NCBI RefSeq assembly: GCF_024494725.1
Contig: NZ_JANHDK010000006.1
Coordinates: 58,875-122,874 of the forward strand
Source of the DNA: Haloplanus ruber
GTDB taxonomy: Archaea > Halobacteriota > Halobacteria > Halobacteriales > Haloferacaceae
Length of the DNA stretch: 64,000 bases
Direction of reading: 5' to 3'
In this document: piece after piece, positions 29,335-38,075 of the stretch
Layout: each line of letters begins with the position of its first letter
Numbering within the stretch: the first letter of the stretch is position 1
Notes under the pieces: generated by a model
Databases searched by the model: none
What the model was told of the DNA's origin: nothing
Seen by the model: only the letters and a program-made list of their open reading frames with translations
Translations under genes and position numbers: made by a program

Positions 29335-31854
29335 TCACGACCGGTCGCGCTCTCCGCGGTCGAGTTCGATTCGGATGCAGTTCCCGCCGGACTCACGCTC
29401 GTCGACCGCGACGGTCCCGTTCGACCGCGTGACGATCAGATACACCAGCCACAGGCCGAGTCCGGTTCCGTGATACAGCGGATTGAGTTCCTCTCCCTCG
29501 ACCAGCAGTCGCGACTCCATCTCCGGAATCGGGTGGTTGCCGTCCTCGATTTCGATCTGGACGCGATCCGCAACCGTTTCGACGCGGACAGAGACCTCGT
29601 GCCGTGCCGGTTCTCCGTGTGTGATCGCGTTTCTGAGGAGTTCCTCGAGCGCTTGCCCGATCCGCTTTGTCGCGAGTGCGCCGAGGTCGGACGGGGAACT
29701 GACACGAATCGTCGCGGTCGGCTCCTCGGTTTCGATCTGTGCCACGGCGTCTCGCACCGCCGACGCGATGTCGATCCGCCTGAGTTCGGGGCGAGCCGAC
29801 AACATCGTCGCTATCGCCCGCTCCTTTTCGGCCTTGTCTAGGAGATGGTCGGTCTTGCGAAGTATCTGCTCGGCGGCGGCCGTGTTCTCGTCGTCGGCCC
29901 GTAACGAGATGCCCTCGGCTCGGCCACGGATCACGTTCAGGTCGTTACGCAGGTTGTGTCGGAGCAGTCGGTCGAGGCGGTTCAGATGTCGCTCCCGCTC
30001 CTTTCGCTCCGAGATGTCGACCTGAAAGGTGGCGACGCGTTCGACGTCCGCGGCCGGACCGGTCACGGGCACGACGTACTGCCGCGCCGTGTACTCGCCG
30101 TTCCCCTTTCGACTGTTGACAACCTCCTCTTCCCACACCTCTCCGTCGCAAAGCGCCGCCCGCCGCCGCTCGGCGCGTCCCTCGTCACGAGCGTCCGCGT
30201 GCAACAGACTCGGGGTTTTCCCGACGGCTTCCTCCCAGGCGTAGCCGGTGATCTCCTCGAACGCGTTGTTGACGTACGTGATCGTCCCGTCCGGTTTCGT
30301 GAGATAGATCGCGTGTGCCGCACTCTCGACGACGCGCCTGAGCCATCGCAGCTCTCGTGCTTGCTTTCGTCGTGCGGTGACGTCTCGGATCGTTCCGACC
30401 GACCCCTCGAACTCCGCTCCGTCGTAGGGGAGAACACCCATGTGATCCTCACAGACGATTGTCTCCCCCTCGCGGGGCTGGATATCGATCTCGAAGGTGA
30501 CCTCGTCCGGCCCGTCGGCCGAGAGGAGGCGCCGCAGGTGCTGTTCGCCACGCTCGATACCCTCTCGATCCTTGATCAGCGCCGGCGTGCTTCCGAGGAG
30601 CGTCTGCTCGTCGTAGCCGACCAGTTCGGTAAACGCGTCGTTGACGTAGGTAAATCGCCCCGTCTCGTCGAGCACGTACACGCCGTCGTTTAGCGCCTCG
30701 ATGACTGTCTCGTAGCGTTCCAGCTCCGCCTTTCGCCGCCGCTGCTCCGTGACCTCACGCGTCGATCCGGCGAGATATTCGACGGTGTCGTCGATAACGA
30801 CCGGCGCGAGCCGCGTCCACCAGACGGTTGGCCGGTCCTGAAACATCAGTTCTGTCTCGTACTCGATTGGCGCTCGTCGCTCGATGCACTCGCGGTACCG
30901 ACGCTCGAGCTTTTCGGCTTGGGTTTCCCCCAGCGCTTCGCGCAACGTCTGGCCCTCGAACTGCGATCTGTCGACGCTGCCCTGTTGTGCGTACGCTGGA
31001 TTGATCCGTTCGATAGTGAACGCCTCACCGGTCGTGTCGATGAGGAATCCGGGATCCTGGTCGTGCTCGAAGAAGGTATTGATCGTCTCCAGTTCCCGCC
31101 GCCACCGCTCTTGCTCGGTGACGTCTTCGAACTTGGAGAAGATGCTCCGGACCTCCCCGTTTCGGTCGGTGACTGCACGGTTGTGCCACTCACACGTGAT
31201 CTCGGTGCCGTCCTTGCGGACGTTCCGATTGCGGACCTGTGTACCCCCGTCTTTCTGTTGGAGGCCGTCGACAGCCTCTCCCACCCTTTGTCGGTCGGCC
31301 TCTACGACGATGGTCTCCCACGACCGGCCTCGCAACTCGGCCTCCGAGTAGCCCAGTATCTCCTCGGCAGTCTCGTTGACTCGCTCGAATCGGAACTCGT
31401 CGTCCCACTGGACCGCCCCCATCGGCGACTCCTCGAAGAATAGGGCCAGTTGCTCCTGTGGGCCGTCGACTCGTCGCCGGCTGTGCTCGACAACCGCGTC
31501 CTCGACCGCGTCCGCCAATGCCGCAGCCGGCTCCGACGTCTCGGCCAGGGGAACGTACTCCGAGACGCCGACGGAAATCGCGCGGCGAGCGATCCGTTCG
31601 GTTCCGCGCTCGGGACAGAGCACGAACGGCAACAGCGGGTACTCCTCGCGGACGGCCGCGGCGAAGTCGAGGCCGTCCATCTCCGGAAGGTCGTACGCGG
31701 AGACGAGACAGTCGTAGCGGCTATCGGTCAGTCGGGTGAGACAGGCTTCGGCCCGTGGAACGTGCTCGGTCGTGATCCGAGCTCTCCGGCGGTCGACATC
31801 CACCGCGACGGACGCATCGTCGGCGACGTAGCCAACCACGATCCCCTCATCCAT
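29335..31854 (-). CDS. Multi-PAS sensor histidine kinase with degenerate N-terminal receiver
   Basis: 839 residues from the ATG at 31854; a TATA run (31878-31887) about 29 bp upstream supports leaderless transcription. No membrane segments, so cytosolic. Residues 1-110 are a receiver-like domain, but the phospho-acceptor position is alanine (A53, VSAYDLPEMDG). Four PAS/PAC repeats follow (about 125-250, 252-370, 373-490, 495-615). The kinase has H633 in LLRHNLRNDLNVI, the N box LEELLRNAITHGEP at about 739 and G box GTGLGLWLVYLIVT, which is the haloarchaeal HisKA pattern. No cognate regulator is adjacent. Confidence 0.92.
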   Translation of the reverse strand: MDEGIVVGYVADDASVAVDVDRRRARITTEHVPRAEACLTRLTDSRYDCLVSAYDLPEMDGLDFAAAVREEYPLLPFVLCPERGTERIARRAISVGVSEYVPLAETSEPAAALADAVEDAVVEHSRRRVDGPQEQLALFFEESPMGAVQWDDEFRFERVNETAEEILGYSEAELRGRSWETIVVEADRQRVGEAVDGLQQKDGGTQVRNRNVRKDGTEITCEWHNRAVTDRNGEVRSIFSKFEDVTEQERWRRELETINTFFEHDQDPGFLIDTTGEAFTIERINPAYAQQGSVDRSQFEGQTLREALGETQAEKLERRYRECIERRAPIEYETELMFQDRPTVWWTRLAPVVIDDTVEYLAGSTREVTEQRRRKAELERYETVIEALNDGVYVLDETGRFTYVNDAFTELVGYDEQTLLGSTPALIKDREGIERGEQHLRRLLSADGPDEVTFEIDIQPREGETIVCEDHMGVLPYDGAEFEGSVGTIRDVTARRKQARELRWLRRVVESAAHAIYLTKPDGTITYVNNAFEEITGYAWEEAVGKTPSLLHADARDEGRAERRRAALCDGEVWEEEVVNSRKGNGEYTARQYVVPVTGPAADVERVATFQVDISERKERERHLNRLDRLLRHNLRNDLNVIRGRAEGISLRADDENTAAAEQILRKTDHLLDKAEKERAIATMLSARPELRRIDIASAVRDAVAQIETEEPTATIRVSSPSDLGALATKRIGQALEELLRNAITHGEPARHEVSVRVETVADRVQIEIEDGNHPIPEMESRLLVEGEELNPLYHGTGLGLWLVYLIVTRSNGTVAVDERESGGNCIRIELDRGERDRS

Positions 31855-31877
31855 CCTACTGTATTTTGTGTTATGCG

Positions 31878-31887
31878 ATATATTTAT
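31878..31887 (-). promoter_or_regulatory. TATA box of the PAS histidine kinase gene
   Basis: Minus-strand ATAAATATAT, centred 29 bp from the ATG at 31854. The region up to the divergent cupin gene (31972) has no other clear signal. Confidence 0.65.
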
Positions 31888-31971
31888 GCGGCTCGGTCGA
31901 TGCACCCGCGCTGCCGCTGGTCGGCACCGCTGAAGCCGCAGCGTTAAGACGCGGGCGGCCGATCTGTACCT

Positions 31972-32295
31972 ATGCCACTCGACCGACTGGAGGCGCTCGA
32001 TCCAGCCCCCGAGGAGGTAGTGACGGCCGAACTGGTCGCCGACGACGACGTGTTGGTGAAGGCTTTCGCCCTCGGTCCCGGCGCGGAACTGGACCCGCAC
32101 GAACACGGCGACAGCACGAACGTCTTTCACGTCCTCGACGGGACGGTGACGGTGATTCAAGGCGATTCCGCGGAGGATATCGAAGCTCCTGGTGTCGTCC
32201 ACCACGACCGCGGCGTGCGCCACGGCGCCCGCAACGAGACTGACGAGGTCGCAACCTTCACCGCCAGTCTCTGTCCCCTGCCCGGGTCCGGGTGA
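31972..32295 (+). CDS. Cupin-fold protein
   Basis: 107 residues, a single conserved beta-barrel. Motif 1 reads GAELDPHEHGDSTNVFHVLDG (split here: DPHEHGDSTN then FHVLDGTVTV), giving His/His/Glu-type metal ligands, and motif 2 is PGVVHHDRGVRHGARNET. Could be a metal-dependent isomerase, oxygenase or sensor; substrate cannot be inferred. It lies 12 bp upstream of the beta-RFAP synthase gene and is likely co-transcribed with it. Confidence 0.85.
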   Translation: MPLDRLEALDPAPEEVVTAELVADDDVLVKAFALGPGAELDPHEHGDSTNVFHVLDGTVTVIQGDSAEDIEAPGVVHHDRGVRHGARNETDEVATFTASLCPLPGSG

Positions 32296-32307
32296 GCGGC
32301 CCGCAGT

Positions 32308-33279
32308 ATGACACGCGTCACGGTCACCGCCAACGCCCGCCTTCACTTCGGCTTCTGTAACCTGAGTCTCGCACGGGAGCGTCTCTACGGGAGCCTCGGC
32401 GTCGCACTCGACCGACCGTCGGTGACGGTCACCGCGTCGCCCGCCGAGACCGTCCGGTGTGAACGGGACTCGATCCGGGAGTACGCCGAGCGGGCGGTCG
32501 ACCTACTCGGCGTCGACGGCGCGGCGGTGACTGCCGAGGAAGTCTTCCCCCGACACGTCGGCTTGGGGAGTGGAACGCAGTTCGCGCTCGCGACACTCGT
32601 CGCCGTCGCCCGCGCACACGACCAACCCGTCGACGTTCGGGGACAGGCCCCGGACCTGGGCCGTGGCGGCCGGTCGGGTGTCGGCGTTGCGGCCTTCGAG
32701 GACGGCGGGTTCGTTCTCGATGCCGGCCACCCGACCGCCCGGTTCACGACGGATCGGCCGGCGGTCGGACGGTGGTCGGTCCCGCCAGTCGCTGCCCGGC
32801 ATCCTGTTCCGGACGACTGGCGGTTTCTGATCGTCGTCCCAGACGGCCCCGCAGGGCCGAGCGGCGACACCGAGGATCGAAGCATGCGCTCGGCCGTGGA
32901 GTCGGCGGCGCCGGAGCCGAGCGACCGCCTCGCGGGCGTCGTCCTCCGACGGGTGTTGCCGGCGATCACAGAGGGCTCGGCCGAGCGCTTCGGCGCCGCC
33001 GTCGCCGAGGTCGGACGCCTTAACGGCACCTGGTACGCGGACGAACAGGGTGGGGTGTACCGGCCGCCGGCCGGCGAACTCGTCGCCGCCCTCGACGACG
33101 ACCCGGCGGTGTACGGTGCTGGGCAGTCTTCTTGGGGACCATCGGTGTACGGCGTAACCGACGCCGACCGCGCCGCGACGGCACGACAAGCGGGGCGACG
33201 CGCCCTCGAGACGGCGGACGTCGACGGGCGTGTCTTCGTCGCCGCAGGCCGAAACCGGGGCGCTGACGGCCCAGACTGA
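32308..33279 (+). CDS. Beta-ribofuranosylaminobenzene 5'-phosphate synthase (GHMP-kinase superfamily)
   Basis: 323 residues. The enzyme joins PRPP and 4-aminobenzoate (with loss of CO2 and PPi), the committing step of tetrahydromethanopterin-type cofactor synthesis. Evidence: the opening TRVTVTANARLHFGFCNLS (the ARLHFG block is characteristic), FPRHVGLGSGTQFALATLVA as the GHMP glycine-rich loop, GRGGRSGVGVAAFEDGGFVLD, and QSSWGPSVYGV near the C-terminus. Such genes occur in haloarchaea although they are not methanogens, implying a methanopterin-like C1 carrier. Follows the cupin gene by 12 bp. Confidence 0.9.
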   Translation: MTRVTVTANARLHFGFCNLSLARERLYGSLGVALDRPSVTVTASPAETVRCERDSIREYAERAVDLLGVDGAAVTAEEVFPRHVGLGSGTQFALATLVAVARAHDQPVDVRGQAPDLGRGGRSGVGVAAFEDGGFVLDAGHPTARFTTDRPAVGRWSVPPVAARHPVPDDWRFLIVVPDGPAGPSGDTEDRSMRSAVESAAPEPSDRLAGVVLRRVLPAITEGSAERFGAAVAEVGRLNGTWYADEQGGVYRPPAGELVAALDDDPAVYGAGQSSWGPSVYGVTDADRAATARQAGRRALETADVDGRVFVAAGRNRGADGPD

Positions 33280-33290
33280 CACGGCCCTCG

Positions 33291-33830
33291 TCAGGACGTC
33301 GAGACGGTGAACTTGGCGAGTTGGTACGAGTCGTCGCCCGTGACGGTTCCTGGGTTCACGTCCTGAATCGGCTCGGTGTTCCAGTAGATGCGAATCGTCA
33401 CGCCGTCGGCTTCACCTTCCGGATCCAGATAGATGGTCTCGCCGGCCTCCCAGGTCTCGCCGATTCCGACCTGTGGCGGTCTCCCCCCGGACGATTCGAT
33501 GAAGTTCTCTCGCTCGCTCGCGTACGTATCGTTCGCGGACTGTGAATTGCCCGGCGGGCCACCGATATCCAGCGGCTTCGACCCGATAACGTAGAGTTGG
33601 TTGGTCCTGACCGCGTCGCCGCCTTCGAGCGTCACCGCGACTGTCGCGTCGCCCCCGTCGTCGACCGTCGTGTGTGAGACGCTGATCCTCGGCGATGGCG
33701 GCGGGACGTCGCCCCCATCGCTGAGGACGTAGCCCGTGACAGTTGCGCTGAGGACCACGACGACGGCGACCAGCAGGACCAACCCGATGACCGCAGAGAC
33801 ACCCCGCGATTCGTCGAGAACTCCCCCCAT
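33291..33830 (-). CDS. Type IV pilin-like protein
   Basis: 179 residues from the ATG at 33830. The N-terminus, LDESRGVSAVIGLVLLVAVV, is a class III signal peptide: a PibD/preflagellin peptidase site after RG, immediately followed by the hydrophobic assembly helix. This is the DUF1628/PilA pattern of adhesion pilins. The rest is beta-rich (ISVSHTTVDDGGDATVAVTL) and acidic. An upstream extension (to 33857) would put a leader before a normal short pilin leader and is not needed. Probably forms a surface pilus or a pseudopilin. Confidence 0.88.
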   Translation of the reverse strand: MGGVLDESRGVSAVIGLVLLVAVVVVLSATVTGYVLSDGGDVPPPSPRISVSHTTVDDGGDATVAVTLEGGDAVRTNQLYVIGSKPLDIGGPPGNSQSANDTYASERENFIESSGGRPPQVGIGETWEAGETIYLDPEGEADGVTIRIYWNTEPIQDVNPGTVTGDDSYQLAKFTVSTS

Positions 33831-33931
33831 GAGACAGACCTTTTCACGCACCGACATAAACCTGCTCGGTTGACATCGGGTGCCCGAAGGAGCGCCGCAA
33901 CGACTAACCCCCGACCGGACCTACGGCGGGC

Positions 33932-34768
33932 ATGGCCCGGGTTCCCTTCGGAATCTCCCGACTCGACTCGATCATCGACGGGGGCGCGCCCCCAGGGAGT
34001 GTCGTCCTCCTGACCGGGGAGGCGGGTGCGGGTGCCCGCGAGTTTCTCCACACCAGCGCCGCGATGAACGGCCTGTATCACGGCGACCGTGACGCGTTCG
34101 AACTCCACTATGGCGACGTGGAGGCGGGCGCTGAGCCGCCGCCCGAGGTCCACTACGTCTCCTTTACCGCCGACCGTGAGCACCTCGCCCAGGAACTCGC
34201 CTACACGATGGACGAGGACCTCGTCCGCTCGGCGGTCGAACACATCCACTTCCGTGACCTCTCACCGGAGTATTTCCAGTTGAGTCCGATCCCCCGAGAG
34301 TGGTACGCCGGCGAGGCCCAGTCGGTGAGTGACCTGGCGACGCGGGAGCGTCTCGAGAGTGCGCTGAGCGCCCTCGGTGACTACCTGGGCGAGCACGCGC
34401 CGGGCAACCTCGTAATCGTCGACTCCATCACCGACCTCGTCGCCGCGGTCAGCGACGACATGACCTGGAGCGACATCGCCCTGCTGATGAAGGGGATCCA
34501 GAAGGCAGCCTACGACTGGGGTGGACTCATCCTCTTGCTCGTTCAACAGGAAACGCTCGAACCGACCGAACTCGGCCACCTGATGGACGCCGCCTCCGGG
34601 ACCATGCAGTTCGAGTGGGAGAGCGGCGGATCGAAACGCACCCGGACGATGTTCGTCAAGGAGTTCCGGGGGGTCCTCTCCCGCCTCGAGGATGAGAACA
34701 TCATCCGCTTCGAGACGGAGGTCCACGAGGCCGGATTCGACGTGAGCGGCGTCCGAAAGATCCGCTAG
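33932..34768 (+). CDS. RAD55/KaiC-like RecA-fold protein lacking the Walker A lysine
   Basis: 278 residues. The start ARVPFGISRLDSIIDGGAPP is the KaiC/RAD55 opening, but the P-loop reads GEAGAGAREFLHT (residues 29-41): the Lys-Thr/Ser pair of GxxxxGK[ST] is Ala-Arg. The Walker B-like strand LVIVDSITDLVA is present near residue 155, and LLLVQQETLE follows. So ATP hydrolysis is doubtful; binding or a scaffold role is more likely. Haloarchaeal homologues are often labelled HTR-like or RecA-superfamily ATPases. It is divergent from the pilin gene 101 bp away. Confidence 0.85.
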   Translation: MARVPFGISRLDSIIDGGAPPGSVVLLTGEAGAGAREFLHTSAAMNGLYHGDRDAFELHYGDVEAGAEPPPEVHYVSFTADREHLAQELAYTMDEDLVRSAVEHIHFRDLSPEYFQLSPIPREWYAGEAQSVSDLATRERLESALSALGDYLGEHAPGNLVIVDSITDLVAAVSDDMTWSDIALLMKGIQKAAYDWGGLILLLVQQETLEPTELGHLMDAASGTMQFEWESGGSKRTRTMFVKEFRGVLSRLEDENIIRFETEVHEAGFDVSGVRKIR

Positions 34769-34809
34769 GCCGACCGATACTTAAGTCACGCCCCGACTAG
34801 GCACGTACA

Positions 34810-35700
34810 ATGGCTGGCGAGCACTCGGAAGCCTTCCCGGACGAACTCCGGGACTGGATCGAACGGAAGGCGGCCGAGCGCGACACAGACCCCGAGGCGA
34901 TCCTCGCCCACGCCGTGGGAGTCTACCGGGCGCTCGACGCCGAAGTCGACGCCGCCGACGGGACACCCCCCGATTCCGATCCGCTCGATCCGGGGGTCGA
35001 CCCCGAGCGAGTCGCCGAGATGTACGATCAGGTCGAGTCCCTCGACGACCGCGTCGCCGCGGTTGAGGACGACCTCGATACGAAGATCGAAGACGTCCGC
35101 GAGCGAGTGATCCAGGTCAAACGCGAGACCGACACGAAGGCCCCCAGCGACCACGACCATCCGGACCTCGACGCGCGGGTCGATGCGGCCCACAGTGCCG
35201 CCGAAACGGCCGACGAGCGGGTCGAACGCCTCGACCGGCGTCTCGAACGCGGCTTCGAGAACTACGAGGAGATCCTAGAGCATCTAACCGACGTCACCGA
35301 CGACCTCGACCGGAAGGTCACCCGTCTAGCCGGCGCCGTCGTCGACGTGCGCTCGGATCTCCAGCGTGTCACCGCCGCCGAACACGACCGGGAGGCAGTC
35401 GACACCCTGCGGACGGCCGCCAACCGACACGGCGCCCGCACGGCGGCCTGTGCCGACTGCGGGGCGACAATCGATCTCGGACTGCTCTCTCGTCCCCACT
35501 GCCCTCACTGCGAGGCCACCTACGTCGACTTCGAACCCGCGACCGGCTTTTTCGCCAGCGCCACGCTGGTCACCGGTGACCGGCCCGCGCTGACTGACGG
35601 GACCGACGACCGGGCGCGCCCCGACGACGCCGCCGACCTGCTTGACGTCGACACGGAAACCGACGGCGGCGCCGGCGACGGGGGTGCTGGCGGTGTCTGA
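34810..35700 (+). CDS. Coiled-coil protein with C-terminal zinc ribbon
   Basis: 296 residues. A helical N-terminus (residues 1-50, FPDELRDWIERKAAERD) is followed by a long acidic coiled coil (about 65-200) with heptads such as VESLDDRVAAVEDDLDTKIE and RVERLDRRLERGFENYEE. A zinc ribbon comes next (about 218-238: CADCG and CPHCE), then a low-complexity Asp/Gly tail. Its own TATA box (GATACTTAAGTC, 34776-34787) lies about 28 bp before the ATG. No activity is recognised; a structural or scaffolding protein for the neighbouring zinc proteins is conceivable. Confidence 0.72.
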   Translation: MAGEHSEAFPDELRDWIERKAAERDTDPEAILAHAVGVYRALDAEVDAADGTPPDSDPLDPGVDPERVAEMYDQVESLDDRVAAVEDDLDTKIEDVRERVIQVKRETDTKAPSDHDHPDLDARVDAAHSAAETADERVERLDRRLERGFENYEEILEHLTDVTDDLDRKVTRLAGAVVDVRSDLQRVTAAEHDREAVDTLRTAANRHGARTAACADCGATIDLGLLSRPHCPHCEATYVDFEPATGFFASATLVTGDRPALTDGTDDRARPDDAADLLDVDTETDGGAGDGGAGGV

Positions 35701-36148
35701 GGACGACGACGAGGCGGCGGACACGGGCGAGGCCGACCCCGACGACGCGCCCCTCGACGACTTGGCCCGCGAGGTTCGCGAGAAGCAGGCGGCCCGCGAG
35801 GCGACCGACGAGGTCGACCTCGACCCCACCGACGACCCGTTCGAATCGGTCGAAGTCCCCGAACTCGACGAGGAGGCCGTGTGGGCGGCGTTCGACGACG
35901 AGACGGAACGCGAGACCCACACGGAGGTGGGCGTGGGTGCCGACCCCGAGGTGACGCCCGACGACGACGAGGAGGCTGTCGTTCCGAAGCGGAAGTTCTG
36001 CCAGCGGTGCCCCCACTTCGCCGACCCGCCGGAGACGGCCTGCACTCACGAGGGAACGACTATCCTCGAGGTGGTCGACGCCGACCACCTTCGGGTCCGG
36101 AACTGCCCCATCGTCGCCGAGGAACGGGACGCCGCGCCCCTCGAATGA
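35693..36148 (+). CDS. Acidic protein with C-terminal cysteine motif
   Basis: About 151 residues from a GTG at 35693 (another GTG at 35684 is possible), overlapping the previous gene by 8 bp and so translated with it. The first 100 residues are extremely acidic and probably disordered. The C-terminus holds KFCQRCPHFADPPETACTHEG and then RVRNCPIV: CxxC, a Cys nine to eleven residues later and a last Cys, arranged like a zinc or small Fe-S site. Function unknown; the operon context with the coiled-coil zinc protein suggests they act together. Confidence 0.65.
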   Translation: MSEDDDEAADTGEADPDDAPLDDLAREVREKQAAREATDEVDLDPTDDPFESVEVPELDEEAVWAAFDDETERETHTEVGVGADPEVTPDDDEEAVVPKRKFCQRCPHFADPPETACTHEGTTILEVVDADHLRVRNCPIVAEERDAAPLE

Positions 36149-36182
36149 GCGGACCTTTGTGGCCGGCCCCGCTACCGTCGGT

Positions 36183-36506
36183 ATGCAGTTCTGCGACGAC
36201 TGCGGGTCGATGATGGTCACCCGCGACGGCGAGATGGTCTGTACCTCCTGTGGCGCCACTAGCGAACGCGACGAGGAACGCGCCGCCGAGTTCGTCTCTA
36301 CGGAATCTCAGAGCGACGACGACCTGATCGAAACCGAGGAGGGTGCCGACTTCGAGGGGAAACCGACGGCCACCGACGTGGTCTGCGACGAGTGTGAACA
36401 CGGTGAGGCGTGGTACACAATCAAACAGACCGGCGCCGCCGACGAACCCCCAACGCGATTCTTCAAGTGCAAGGAGTGTGGCTACCGGTGGCGCGAGTAC
36501 AACTGA
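36183..36506 (+). CDS. tfs: Transcription factor S (TFIIS/RPB9-like)
   Basis: 107 residues from the ATG at 36183. N-terminal zinc ribbon FCDDCGSMMV and CTSCG; C-terminal zinc ribbon VCDECEHGEAWYTIKQ and FKCKECGYRWREYN. The loop AADEPPTRFFKC holds the acidic Asp-Glu pair that reaches into the RNA polymerase active site, so the protein should stimulate cleavage of backtracked transcripts. Length is typical. It is separated by 34 bp from the upstream acidic protein gene. Confidence 0.95.
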   Translation: MQFCDDCGSMMVTRDGEMVCTSCGATSERDEERAAEFVSTESQSDDDLIETEEGADFEGKPTATDVVCDECEHGEAWYTIKQTGAADEPPTRFFKCKECGYRWREYN

Positions 36507-36584
36507 GTCTGCCCCACGACTGCCCGTTCTCCCACTCGTCGGCCCGGCCCGACAGTATATGTGTCTGTGGCCCAACTGAAGGAC

Positions 36585-36836
36585 GTGAGTCAAGCAACCG
36601 ACGACGATTCGACGAACGCACTGGCGGACGAACTCGAAGAAAGCGGCCTCGGACCCGCGGGGCTGGCGTCCATCGGTTCGGTCGCCCTCGCCCTCTACTA
36701 CTACTACGTCCGCGGCGACGAACAACGCGGCCAGTTCGTCGGCCTGTGGCCCGGCACCATCCTCGGATTCGCCGCGTACCTCAAACTGTCACAACAGGAG
36801 CAAGCGGACGAACACACGACCGACACCGAGGAGTAA
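36585..36836 (+). CDS. Small membrane protein, unknown function
   Basis: 83 residues from a GTG at 36585 (MSQATDDDSTNALADELEES). I prefer this start because a TATA-like AGTATATG sits at 36554-36560, about 28 bp upstream; an earlier in-frame GTG at 36561 would overlap that box. Two short hydrophobic segments, GLASIGSVALALYYYYV and FVGLWPGTILGFAAYLKL, flank a charged loop. The acidic N- and C-termini suggest both face the cytoplasm. Convergent with the following lipoprotein gene with one base between. Confidence 0.65.
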   Translation: MSQATDDDSTNALADELEESGLGPAGLASIGSVALALYYYYVRGDEQRGQFVGLWPGTILGFAAYLKLSQQEQADEHTTDTEE

Positions 36837-36837
36837 C

Positions 36838-37368
36838 TCACCCGCCCGGACACTCGCGACCGGCCATCGATCCCCGCTCGGGTCCCTGAGAGACGGGGTC
36901 GGTCGCCCCCGTTTCTACGTTTACGAGCGCCGCCCGTCCGCCGTAGCCGTGCGTTCGGTCGTGGCCCCGGACGACGACACAGGTCGCCCCCTCGGGCACC
37001 GAGACGGTGGCCGAGCGCGTGAACCGCCGCGTTCCGTGGGCGTGTGCGAGGTCACGACGACCGAGTCGGTCGCCGTCGAGCGTCTCTACCTGCCACCAGT
37101 TCGCGTACCCCGCCTCGCCGTCGTCGTCGTGGTACAGCGTCACGTCGAACTGGTGACCGTCCGGTCCCGACTCGACGGCAACGTCCACGACGTTTGCCTC
37201 TCGGAGGTCGAGGTCGGTTGCGGCCGTCGCCGTGGACGCTCCCGTCGTCCCGGCGCTGGACGGTGACGCTTCGCTGTCGCCACCGTCCCCGCCGGCACAG
37301 CCCGCGAGTCCGACGACAGCCGCGAGCAGTCCCAGAGCGGCCCGTCGCGTGCAACGTATCGGCGACAC
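36838..37368 (-). CDS. Lipoprotein of unknown function
   Basis: 176 residues. The N-terminus RCTRRAALGLLAAVVGLAGC combines a twin-arginine-like RR and a lipobox ending in C24, so it is probably a Tat-dependent lipoprotein. A Ser/Thr/Ala-rich linker (about 25-50) follows. The mature part has strands such as DGHQFDVTLYHDDDGEAGYA and CVVVRGHDRTHGYGGRAALV, consistent with an Ig-like beta sandwich. No operon partner. Confidence 0.7.
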   Translation of the reverse strand: MSPIRCTRRAALGLLAAVVGLAGCAGGDGGDSEASPSSAGTTGASTATAATDLDLREANVVDVAVESGPDGHQFDVTLYHDDDGEAGYANWWQVETLDGDRLGRRDLAHAHGTRRFTRSATVSVPEGATCVVVRGHDRTHGYGGRAALVNVETGATDPVSQGPERGSMAGRECPGG

Positions 37369-37410
37369 GGGTTGGCGTACGGCCGCCGCCGCAAAGTACT
37401 GTCGGCTGTG

Positions 37411-38019
37411 TTATATGACCTCGGCGAAGAAGGCAGCCACCTGCTCGCCGACCGTCCGCTCCTGGCCGACGAAGAAGTGATCGGCCGCGAAGGTTGCTAC
37501 CGTCCCCCTCTCTTCCACCGCGTCAGCGACGGCTGCGGCGTCGACGGTGTCGTCCCGAGTGCCGTATCCCACCCATAGCGGCGCGTCGATTCGGGCGGTG
37601 GCGGCGGCGACGTCGCTTCCGTCGTCGAGGGTGGCGACCGGCGAGAGGGCGGCGACGGCGACGGGCGTTTCGGCGGCGGTCAGGAGGGCGACCCCACCAC
37701 CGAAACTGTACCCGAAGAGCGCGACCCGGTTGTAGCGGTCGGTGGCCCACGCCAGGGCCGTCCGGGCGTCGGCCTGTTCGCCCCGACCCTCGTCCCAGGG
37801 GCCGTAGTCGAAGCGCAGGCAGTCGATCCGGTCGGGGAGCGCATCGCTCACGGCGGTCAGACGGGGGTCGTGGCGGTCACCGCCGTGCTGGGGGTGGGGA
37901 GGACAGGCGACGACGACGGTGTCGGCGTCGGCGTCGGTGTCCAGACTCGCTCGTCCCGCTCGGCCGCCGGGGAGGTGGACGCGTTCGGTCGGCACGGCCG
38001 GCCATAGACGGCCGGGCAC
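37411..38019 (-). CDS. Alpha/beta hydrolase (dienelactone hydrolase-like)
   Basis: 202 residues. The nucleophile elbow GYSFGGGVALL contains the serine; a catalytic aspartate is likely in VGYGTRDDTVD and the histidine in AADHFFVGQE. The early strand VVVACPPHPQHGGDRHDPRL and RIDCLRFDYGPWDEG match the short serine hydrolases sometimes listed as COG2945. The start is a GTG at 38019; a second GTG at 37995 is possible. The symmetric TATA at 38044-38053 is positioned for leaderless transcription from 38019. Confidence 0.82.
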   Translation of the reverse strand: MPGRLWPAVPTERVHLPGGRAGRASLDTDADADTVVVACPPHPQHGGDRHDPRLTAVSDALPDRIDCLRFDYGPWDEGRGEQADARTALAWATDRYNRVALFGYSFGGGVALLTAAETPVAVAALSPVATLDDGSDVAAATARIDAPLWVGYGTRDDTVDAAAVADAVEERGTVATFAADHFFVGQERTVGEQVAAFFAEVI

Positions 38020-38043
38020 CTCAATCCCACCGTTCGGCGGGTG

Positions 38044-38053
38044 AGATTTTAAG
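38044..38053. promoter_or_regulatory. Shared bidirectional TATA box
   Basis: AGATTTTAAG is centred midway between the start codons at 38019 (minus) and 38076 (plus), which are 57 bp apart, so each gene has a TATA box about 28 bp upstream. TTTTAA reads as TTAAAA on the other strand, so one element could serve both. Confidence 0.6.
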
Positions 38054-38075
38054 GCTCGCGTCCCGAACGGGGGGT

